A stretch of 11,767 bases of DNA. Source: Triparma columacea (taxonomy: Eukaryota; Sar; Bolidophyceae; Parmales; Triparmaceae). A program made the position numbers and the translations under genes. The notes beneath the pieces are model-generated. The model ran no database searches, was not told the DNA's origin, and saw nothing but the letters and a program-made list of their open reading frames with translations. Position 1 is the first letter of the stretch. Each line of letters opens with the position of its first letter. This document shows, piece after piece, positions 1 through 5,871 of the stretch. Where the stretch lies: the NCBI GenBank assembly GCA_030267965.1, contig BRYA01000589.1:2225-13991 (forward strand). The letters are read 5' to 3'.

Positions 1-2
1 TC

Positions 3-911
3 AGGGGGGTAGGACCGATGTGGGAGGACAGGAGGAAAGGGGGAGGAGTAACGCAGGGAATGGGGGGGGTACAAACACAACTGAAGCAACCGTTAAACAA
101 CAGGCTAATGCAAACTACACAGCAAGTGACGTACACACAGCAGCAGCAGCAGCAACAGCAGCAACAGCAGCAACAGCAGCAACAGCATATTCCTCCTCCA
201 CAAAACAACCCTCAGCACACCTTTCAGCCCCCCGCCCCCCAGGTTTTGCAATCCCAGCAAGTTGGTTCAAAACCTGCATACCCTCAACACCCTCCAAGCC
301 CAGCGTACCAGCCCCAAACTTACTCATCCTACCAGACCTCTGCCAAGTCGGCGTACCAGCAGCCGACCCAACCCTCTTATCTACCACCCAACGTCTCATC
401 GTCCTACCTTGGCCCTCCAAACACACAGACCCAAGCCCCAGCTACGTCGGTCACCCAGCCCCTCGCCCCCTCCCCCCGTTACGTCGGGGGAGGTTACGCG
501 GCCCAGGCTTACGGCTTCACCGCGTCGGCGCCGTCAGGGCTGACGAGGAGGAGGAACCAGAACCCTTTGGAAGGTGATCACGCAGGGGAATCCCAGGCAC
601 TTATGGGGCAGGAGCAGGAGCAGCAACAACAGCAGAGGAAGGGTAACAGCAGACGAATGGACGAGGCTATCCAGGTGGAGAAGACCCTCCACGAGCTCGC
701 TGGAATGTTCGGGAAACTCTCGGCGCTTATTGTTAACCAGGGGGAAACTTTGGAGAAGATTGAGGACGATACAGTCATGGCGGGACTGGAGGTGGATAAG
801 GGGGCGGCGGAAATTCAAAAGGTACATAGAATCAAAAGGGGGAACAGGGGACTTATCATTAAGGTATTTGCGCTTCTCATTTTCCTGCTCGTCATTTTCA
901 AGCTGTGGTAA
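3..911 (+). CDS. Sed5/syntaxin-5-like Qa-SNARE, C-terminal part (5' end outside window)
   Basis: Qa-SNAREs of the Sed5/syntaxin-5 group sit in Golgi membranes and drive ER-to-Golgi and intra-Golgi vesicle fusion. Counting from the ATG at 18, residues about 214-277 form a SNARE coiled coil. It shows the Qa pattern, including the zero-layer glutamine in VNQGETLEKIEDD and an upstream VEKTLHELAGMF resembling the Sed5 type. A single C-terminal hydrophobic anchor follows (278-297, ending IFKLW and TAA), as expected for a tail-anchored SNARE. Residues 41-56 are 16 consecutive Gln, followed by a Pro/Gln/Ser/Tyr-rich linker to about 200. Family members have an N-terminal Habc bundle before the SNARE motif. 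None is visible, and the frame is open to the window edge, so the ATG at 18 is probably internal and more coding sequence lies upstream. The first bases (TCAG) could even be a splice acceptor. Qa assignment is strong; Sed5 subtype is moderate. Confidence 0.82.
   Translation, partial: RGVGPMWEDRRKGGGVTQGMGGVQTQLKQPLNNRLMQTTQQVTYTQQQQQQQQQQQQQQQQHIPPPQNNPQHTFQPPAPQVLQSQQVGSKPAYPQHPPSPAYQPQTYSSYQTSAKSAYQQPTQPSYLPPNVSSSYLGPPNTQTQAPATSVTQPLAPSPRYVGGGYAAQAYGFTASAPSGLTRRRNQNPLEGDHAGESQALMGQEQEQQQQQRKGNSRRMDEAIQVEKTLHELAGMFGKLSALIVNQGETLEKIEDDTVMAGLEVDKGAAEIQKVHRIKRGNRGLIIKVFALLIFLLVIFKLW
138..185 (+). repeat. CAG/CAA polyglutamine tract
   Basis: Sixteen glutamine codons in a row: five CAG, then CAA interruptions every third codon. 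The mixed codons make the tract less slippage-prone than pure CAG. It lies in the unstructured linker of the Qa-SNARE, far from the SNARE motif. Confidence 0.95.
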
Positions 912-1049
912 AGAAGAGAAAGAAAGAAAAAGGAAAAATATTCTTCACCTTGTTATATATGTATACGAGATTTTTGTTGTTGTTGTTGTGACAGTGGTTA
1001 CCATTTTACAGCGTTCTATCCTCCCTCCCCCCTCACTCCCAATACATTT

Positions 1050-1946
1050 TTACGCAATCCCGAGCTCCCTGAAGTACTTATTCTGCTGCGCCCCCAGCAT
1101 CTGCACTAGCTGCTGCACCTGTTGCGATGTCTGAAAGTTCTCCATAAGTTTAGCGAACTGGTCCTGGTCGATCCCGAACTCCTTCTTCAGCATCCCGTTG
1201 CTGAAGTCGTCGGCAGTAGACGAGAAGTTGCTCCTTATTTCGCCGAGGTCGGACTCCTTGAGGGGGCCGTCGATCGCGTTATCGGACCGGTACTTCCCAA
1301 CGATGTCCCCCATGCACTCGCTCATGGAGTCCATGTACTTAGACAATATCTCGCAGAACTTCTGAAGGTCCACGCCGGGGGGGAGGTCCACGTGTTTCTC
1401 AGGGGGACGGCCGCCGACGGACTTGTACAGCTGCTTGAATTGGTGGACGGCCTTGGTAACGTCGGGGTGGGAGGAGGTGAGGTAGTAGCTAACGGAATCT
1501 GAGAGATCATCCTCGTCCACAGAGTGCTTTGCGAAAATCTGGGGGGGGGGGGGGAAGGGGGAGTGAGTAAGCGAGAAAGGGGCAGCCAGGGGGCAGGGGG
1601 CGAAAGGCCCCCCCCCCCCTTGGTACGGGGTTAAAACAGCACCCACCTTCTCCTGTGCCCCCACCAACGCTTTCTCGTATTCCCCGACGACCCAGGCCTG
1701 AATCTGAGCCTCCGGGATCTGCTGGCCGCTCTGCTGGATCTGCTGGATCATCTGCACTAGCTTCTGGACGTTCATCTGCATCTCGCTGTTCAGGTCCCTG
1801 AAAACTGCGACCACGACAGAGGCCTCCACCGTGGCCTCTGTGACTTCACCGGGGGAGGAGCTGCTGGAGGAACGAGCGCTTATTATGTGGGAAGCAACGA
1901 CTATTGTGGCGGCAGCGACGCCGAGAATCATCGATTTCGAAGGCAT
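1050..1946 (-). CDS. Unrecognised 262-residue protein with N-terminal hydrophobic segment; two exons
   Basis: No family recognised. The model joins 1946-1647 (100 codons) to 1538-1050 (162 codons plus TAA). The ATG at 1946 is chosen because it gives MPSKSMILGVAAATIVVAS, a short basic start followed by a hydrophobic stretch of about 17-18 residues that looks like a signal anchor or signal peptide. The frame stays open upstream to 2096, but without a convincing start and across promoter-like sequence. After a Ser run, residues about 50-85 are Gln/Met-rich and helical (MQMNVQKLVQMIQQIQQ). The C-terminal part is charged and helical, with four cysteines-or-fewer and a second Gln-rich helix near the end (TSQQVQQLVQMLGAQQ). 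It is convergent with the SNARE gene, 138 bp between stop codons. Reading through the intron would add 36 residues without a stop, so an unspliced form is also possible. Function unknown. Confidence 0.72.
   Translation of the reverse strand: MPSKSMILGVAAATIVVASHIISARSSSSSSPGEVTEATVEASVVVAVFRDLNSEMQMNVQKLVQMIQQIQQSGQQIPEAQIQAWVVGEYEKALVGAQEKVGAVLTPYQGGGGPFAPCPLAAPFSLTHSPFPPPPQIFAKHSVDEDDLSDSVSYYLTSSHPDVTKAVHQFKQLYKSVGGRPPEKHVDLPPGVDLQKFCEILSKYMDSMSECMGDIVGKYRSDNAIDGPLKESDLGEIRSNFSSTADDFSNGMLKKEFGIDQDQFAKLMENFQTSQQVQQLVQMLGAQQNKYFRELGIA
1539..1646 (-). other. Intron in the 262-residue protein gene, phase 0, 108 nt
   Basis: On the minus strand the intron starts GTGGGTGC directly after an AAG codon and ends in C14 followed by CAG. 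Both junctions fall on codon boundaries. The enclosed read-through peptide is Gly/Pro-rich low complexity, unlike the flanking helical protein, which supports removal. A G12 run (1608-1619) lies near the donor and a C14 run (1541-1554) at the acceptor. Confidence 0.75.
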
Positions 1947-2066
1947 GAAGGAAATATGCACCAAAAAGAAAAAAGTCACAGATGACCCAAGAAAGGGGGT
2001 CCGAAGGGGGGCTGGTTCTCGGAACTGGGGATTTTTTAATCGTTTTCTTCCTTCAGCTTCGTTGGA

Positions 2067-2071
2067 CCAAT
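2067..2071 (+). promoter_or_regulatory. CCAAT box upstream of the 262-residue protein gene
   Basis: GGACCAATCAG matches the extended NF-Y CCAAT consensus, which works in either orientation. It lies about 120 bp upstream of the ATG at 1946. This is motif evidence only; there is no transcription start information. Confidence 0.35.
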
Positions 2072-2102
2072 CAGATCGCCGGATTTGCGGACACATAGCC
2101 TA

Positions 2103-2157
2103 AATACGGATATTATATATATATACGTAAAAAAAATTATTAAAAAAATATATAGGC
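2103..2157. promoter_or_regulatory. AT-rich intergenic block with TATA repeats and A/T runs
   Basis: Between the stop of the 7TM gene (2173) and the start region of the next minus-strand gene, the DNA becomes almost pure A/T, with a TA repeat near 2112-2125 and runs of A. On the minus strand it reads T-rich with AATAAT-like words. That suits a 3' end/polyadenylation zone for the 7TM gene and could also supply a TATA element for the gene downstream. The role is inferred. Confidence 0.35.
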
Positions 2158-2172
2158 AAAAAGACTATTTGG

Positions 2173-3481
2173 TCAAGGGCTCCCCCCGATGCTGCTTTTA
2201 CTGACACTTGGGCTCCCCCCGATGCTGCTTTTACTGACACTGCTTTTGCGGCTTCTTTCGCTGACCTTGGTGCTCTTGCCCTTGTTGTCCTGGTTGGCGG
2301 CCGAGACCTTGGCGGTGCTGGAGGCGATCCTGACCTTGTAGATGAAGGTTATTATGGCGTGGTTGGTGAACTGCAGGCACATAACCATCCCAGGCACGGT
2401 TAGGGTGATGATCCAATCGTCATCCCTATGTCCAGTCCACGTGACATTGATGTAGGCCACGGTGTAAAATCCGCTGAGGAGCACGAGAGCGGGCGTGCAG
2501 ATGGTGGTGTAGGTGTAGGCGTGCTTCATGGAGTCTGCGACGGTTTGCGTCTTGGCGTCGGGACCGCCGGACAGGAGCATACGACGAATCTTCCCTCCCC
2601 CGACCCTTAAAGCGATGGACATGACAAAACTCATCATGGTGGCGGCAAGCGTAATCATGGAAGAGTTGTCGGAAGCCATAAGTAGGATAGTGCTGCGAGG
2701 GGGGTGGTCGAGAGTAAAGATTTGTTTGGTCAGACAACTGAAATTGAGTAGTACTGAGTATATCTATCACTCACCCTAGAAACATGATGACCATGAACGC
2801 CTTCAAGAACCACTTAAGACCTACATACTTCTTGATGTTGTGTCCACCACTAACCTTGTCAGACTTAATAGCCACGTCGAGCCAGGCAAGAGCTAAACCG
2901 TTGAGCGACTGACATGAAAACATAACACACACGGGAAACGTCCACAGGAGCCCATCGAATTCGGCGTTGTTGTGGACCCCCGCAATCCTCATTACAAAGG
3001 AATAAATCATGACAGCGGCGGACGGGCCTGCGAAGCCCAGCATTATCGCCGTAACGCAGACGGTATCAAACTGCTTCCGAAGGCTTTTCTTCTGGGCACG
3101 GGCGGTCAGGATGAGAATCCTCGTAGCGCGAATGGCCAGGAATGACTGATAACAGGAGATTAAGCAAAGGACTGAAAATATCGCAATACTGACGGTCCAT
3201 TCACCAGTGTAGTTTTGTGTTGGATAGTAGTGTGTGTCCTGGCATTTGGGGCCATCAAGCGGGAACAACCTGTTGCACCCACACCTAAATATAGTGCCGT
3301 TGACGTCAGGGCTGAGCACGTGGGATTCTTCACCCTCCCCGAAGGAGAGTTTGAAGCAACTCATAAACCCCCCCCACGGGACCTCAGGGTTGTTGCATTC
3401 TCCCATGATGACGTCGGACCAGCGTTTCGTTTCGGAGCAAGTGTAGTTGGAAGACGTGTAAAAGTACTCGTCAGACGACAT
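2173..3481 (-). CDS. Seven-transmembrane protein with Cys-rich ectodomain, family unknown; two exons
   Basis: The model joins 3481-2775 to 2692-2173, giving 408 residues. Residues 1-94 look extracellular: six cysteines (15, 29, 42, 67, 69, 80) and three N-glycosylation sequons (NYT at 12, NGT at 61, NYT at 90). Seven hydrophobic segments follow at about 95-117, 139-164, 177-204, 224-243, 247-266, 293-319 and 328-355. The tail is Ser/Lys-rich and ends in two copies of SVSKSSIGGSP. The layout (N-out, seven spans, cytosolic Ser-rich tail) recalls G-protein-coupled receptors, but I see no diagnostic motif of a known class. The splice junction (phase 2) falls inside segment 4 and restores a continuous hydrophobic helix. 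The ATG at 3481 is the first in frame; no signal peptide follows it, so a short upstream exon may be missing. The gene is divergent from the T1-domain gene. Confidence 0.75.
2177..2242 (-). repeat. Two tandem 33-nt units encoding SVSKSSIGGSP at the 7TM C-terminus
   Basis: Units 2177-2209 and 2210-2242 differ at one base. They encode two 11-residue Ser-rich units that close the protein. The near identity indicates a recent duplication of a possibly phosphorylated tail motif. Confidence 0.9.
2693..2774 (-). other. Intron in the 7TM gene, phase 2, 82 nt
   Basis: Donor GTGAGT follows TCTAGG; the acceptor is CTCGCAG. Without splicing the frame stops immediately (TGA inside the donor). Splicing joins GG and C into a glycine codon and links the two hydrophobic reading frames exactly, as FLG then TILLM. 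Consensus and phase agree, so this junction is well supported. Confidence 0.85.
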
Positions 3482-3877
3482 GATGAAAGACAACAAGATG
3501 GCAGAAGTTCTTCACCAATCTCACTACGACTCAGCTCTCTGAATAGGGTGCTATGAAGTGTACCTGTGGGGGGTGGGATGGTGAAAGAAGGGACATTCTG
3601 TTGAGTCTTTGGGTAGAAAAGGAAGCTCGAGGTTCTGTCAACCACAAAAAAGAAAGGGATGGGCGTTTGATCGTTCAAAAGGGGTCAAACTGATCCCGAC
3701 GGTTTACGACAAAACCTTAATCCAAGGCCAAAGTTGCGCACCTTCTACAATAGAGGAAGAAGAGTTGAACAACAACCCAACTACTGTTTCTGATTTTTCC
3801 GACCAGACACTGATGGGCCTTTCGGACAAGTCTAGCCAAGTTAGCAAAGAAAACAACACAGCCATTTTCTGAGGATC
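3482..3877. promoter_or_regulatory. Divergent intergenic region between 7TM and T1-domain genes
   Basis: This 396-bp stretch separates two divergently transcribed genes and presumably holds both promoters and 5' UTRs. No TATA box stands out. A plus-strand frame is open from 3585 to 3872 but lacks an early ATG. Its only in-frame ATG (3813) would make a 19-codon upstream ORF whose TGA lies 5 nt before the downstream ATG. A three-codon ORF also starts at 3659. On the minus strand, a short hydrophobic stretch just 5' of 3481 could belong to an unseen leader exon of the 7TM gene. Confidence 0.45.
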
Positions 3878-5734
3878 ATGGACGCCGACAATACAGTCGA
3901 AGAGACAGTTAACGGGATCGTTGATAAGGTATCCTCCGATAATTTGGATCCCGACCCGGCGGAACCTCCCGCTCAGGGTGTTGGTGAGGTCCCCCCCCCT
4001 GGAGAGGACGCTGAGGGAGTTTCAGCACCTGGGTTGTCGACCTCAAACGTCGCATCTATCGATCCTCAGCCCGAAGCACCCGAAACTACGGAAGTACCCG
4101 AGCCGGGCGGACAGGATATACCCGAAGGTACGGATGTTGAGGATCCAATGTCGTCAACAGTTGAGGCTGCGGAGGAGGGAGGCGGTACAGTTGGCGATCC
4201 CGGGGAGCCACTTTCGGAGGAGAACGAGGGGGGGGTGGAAATGGAAGAAGCGGGGGGGGGAGTTGGAGGAGTCGACCCCGAACCGACTGTTGAGGAGGAA
4301 ACAACAACGCCACAAGAGATGGAAGGACAGGAAGAAGTGGAGGCTAATGCGGCAACAATAGAGGAGAGCAAAGCGGAAACTTCATTAACCACGGAGGAGG
4401 AGACAACCACGCTAAAGATGGAAGGACAGGAAGAAGTGGAGGCTAATGCGGCAACGACAGAGGAGAGCAAAGCGGAAACTTCATTAACCGTGGAGGAGGA
4501 AACAACCACGCGAGAGACGGAAGGACAGGAAGAAGTGGAGGCTAATGCGGCAACGACAGAGGAGAGCAAATTGGAAACTTCATTAACCGTGGAGGAGGAG
4601 ACAACCACGCAAGAGACGGAAGGACAGGAGGAAGTGGAGGCTAATGCGGCAACAATAGAGGAGAGCAAAGCGGCAACAATAGAGGAGAGCAAAGCGGAAA
4701 CTTCATTAACCGTGGAGGAGGAGACAACCACGCAAGAGACGGAAGGACAGGAGGAAGTGGAGGCTAATGCGGCAACAATAGAGGAGAGAAAAGCGGAAAC
4801 TTCATTAACCGTGGAGGAGGAAACAACCACGCAAGAAGAGGAAGGACAGGAAGAAGTGAAGGCTCCTGCAGCTCCCTCCTCGAGCACTACCCCAGCCCCT
4901 TCAATTTCTACGAAATCTTCGCCCAAGTTCACAATCACAGCAGCCTCCCCGAGGGAGGGGGGTCCGTCGACTTCCTCCCCTCCAAAACTGGACACCCTGA
5001 AGATCAAGGTAGGGGAGTACCCATACGAGGTGACGCCCTCTATATTCCTCCGGGTTCCCGACGGTCTTCTTGCCAGAATCTTTGCCCCATCCAAGACTGC
5101 GCTCCTGAGGTCCACGAAGCTCAACCTCGAGAGGGAGAGGGGCGACCTCTTCAAGTACGTGATATCTTGGTATGAGGACGGGAGCCTGGACGAGGAGTGG
5201 CTGAGGGGAGAGGAAGGGGAGGAGGGGGTGAAGGCGCTCAAGGAGGAGTCAAAGTTCTTTGGAATTTACGCGGAGATGTTCCCAAAATTTAAGAGGACGC
5301 CAAAGGTTGTGGAGGTTGTCCAGGCGGAAGAAGAATCGGCGAAGGCGGAGGAGGAGGAGGAGGAGGAGGAGGAGGAGGAGGAGGAGGAGGAGGAGGTCGA
5401 GGTGGCGTTTCAGGTTCAGGTCTCTGCCGCGGGCTCTGATCCCTTCCCAACCCCATCACCAGCCCTATCCCCAGCCTCATCCCCAGCCCCGGCGCCGAGA
5501 CCAGCGGTACCCGTGAAGGTGACAAAGATGCACCCTTCGCAACCCACAAACACTCAACGATCCAAGCCAGGGATGGGAGAACACAAGATTCCGCCAGGGT
5601 TGAAACAGAAAGGTGGTAACGGAAGGAAGCCATCCTTGAGGAGAAAAATCATGAACAGCGAGGCGAAGCATAAGGACAACGTACCGAGCGAAATTGTGCA
5701 AAATGACAGGTGCGATAAACCAGGAAGTAGTTAG
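3878..5734 (+). CDS. Acidic repeat protein with a T1/KCTD-like BTB domain
   Basis: Single-exon model, 618 residues, ATG at 3878 as the first ATG of the frame. Residues 1-137 are acidic, Pro/Gly/Glu-rich and disordered. Residues 138-331 hold about five and a half tandem 33-residue units of the type VEEETTTQETEGQEEVEANA. Residues about 371-472 are the only clearly folded part. The order KIKVGEYPYEVTPSIFL, a basic loop, RGDLFKYVISWYEDGSL and EESKFFGIY follows the K+-channel tetramerisation (T1)/KCTD branch of BTB/POZ domains. KCTD-type proteins oligomerise and often act as Cullin-3 adaptors; channel T1 domains assemble subunits, but no channel segments occur here. Residues 491-506 are 16 Glu in a row, followed by a Ser/Pro/Ala linker and a basic tail (GRKPSLRRKI) that could be a nuclear signal. 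An adaptor or scaffold role is inferred. ORF confidence is high, domain call moderate to high. Confidence 0.8.
   Translation: MDADNTVEETVNGIVDKVSSDNLDPDPAEPPAQGVGEVPPPGEDAEGVSAPGLSTSNVASIDPQPEAPETTEVPEPGGQDIPEGTDVEDPMSSTVEAAEEGGGTVGDPGEPLSEENEGGVEMEEAGGGVGGVDPEPTVEEETTTPQEMEGQEEVEANAATIEESKAETSLTTEEETTTLKMEGQEEVEANAATTEESKAETSLTVEEETTTRETEGQEEVEANAATTEESKLETSLTVEEETTTQETEGQEEVEANAATIEESKAATIEESKAETSLTVEEETTTQETEGQEEVEANAATIEERKAETSLTVEEETTTQEEEGQEEVKAPAAPSSSTTPAPSISTKSSPKFTITAASPREGGPSTSSPPKLDTLKIKVGEYPYEVTPSIFLRVPDGLLARIFAPSKTALLRSTKLNLERERGDLFKYVISWYEDGSLDEEWLRGEEGEEGVKALKEESKFFGIYAEMFPKFKRTPKVVEVVQAEEESAKAEEEEEEEEEEEEEEEEVEVAFQVQVSAAGSDPFPTPSPALSPASSPAPAPRPAVPVKVTKMHPSQPTNTQRSKPGMGEHKIPPGLKQKGGNGRKPSLRRKIMNSEAKHKDNVPSEIVQNDRCDKPGSS
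4289..4870 (+). repeat. Tandem 99-nt (33-residue) repeat array
   Basis: Unit starts at 4289, 4391, 4490, 4589, 4712 and 4811. Lengths are 102, 99, 99, 123 and 99 nt, then a partial sixth unit that degenerates after GQEEVKAP. The 123-nt unit carries an internal 24-nt duplication (ATIEESKA twice). Units are nearly identical at the DNA level, including synonymous sites, so the array is young or homogenised. Confidence 0.93.
5348..5395 (+). repeat. Pure GAG microsatellite encoding 16 glutamates
   Basis: Sixteen uninterrupted GAG codons between the T1-like domain and the Pro-rich linker. The purity suggests it is length-variable. Confidence 0.95.
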
Positions 5735-5830
5735 CAGGCTGGTCATCTTCTTTCTTCGCTCCTCATGCTTACTCCTTCGCTCCTTCGGTCGTCGGTACGC
5801 TCCCCCCCCTCGCTCATCGCAGCTCGCAGA

Positions 5831-5845
5831 ATGAACACCACGTGA
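5831..5845 (+). other. Short upstream ORF before the SPR-rich protein gene
   Basis: ATG-AAC-ACC-ACG-TGA ends 26 nt before the ATG at 5872 and is in a different frame. If the transcript starts upstream of 5831, this four-codon ORF could reduce initiation at the main start. The rest of the 137-nt spacer after 5734 is pyrimidine-rich with CTTCGCTC-like repetitions and no other feature. Confidence 0.3.
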
Positions 5846-5871
5846 TCCACAGGGTTGACCTGGAGGAAGAG

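Noticed and set aside
138..185. CRISPR-like or satellite interpretation of the CAG/CAA run
   Set aside because: It is an in-frame codon repeat inside a clear coding region with no spacers.
115..426. Minus-strand Ala/Val-rich frame at the polyglutamine tract
   Set aside because: Antisense of CAG/CAA repeats, a common artefact.
1947..2096. Fifty-codon N-terminal extension of the 262-residue protein
   Set aside because: It overlaps the CCAAT-containing promoter-like stretch, is compositionally random, and would bury the signal-anchor-like N-terminus.
4066..5241. A 391-codon minus-strand open frame opposite the T1-domain gene, encoding Ser/Val-rich repeats
   Set aside because: It is the mirror of the 99-nt repeat array; GAG/GAA-rich sense codons leave the antisense strand stop-free. 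The sense strand has the recognisable T1-like domain.
5842..5871. Upstream GTG as start of the SPR-rich protein
   Set aside because: Nuclear eukaryotic genes start at ATG; the first in-frame ATG is at 5872.
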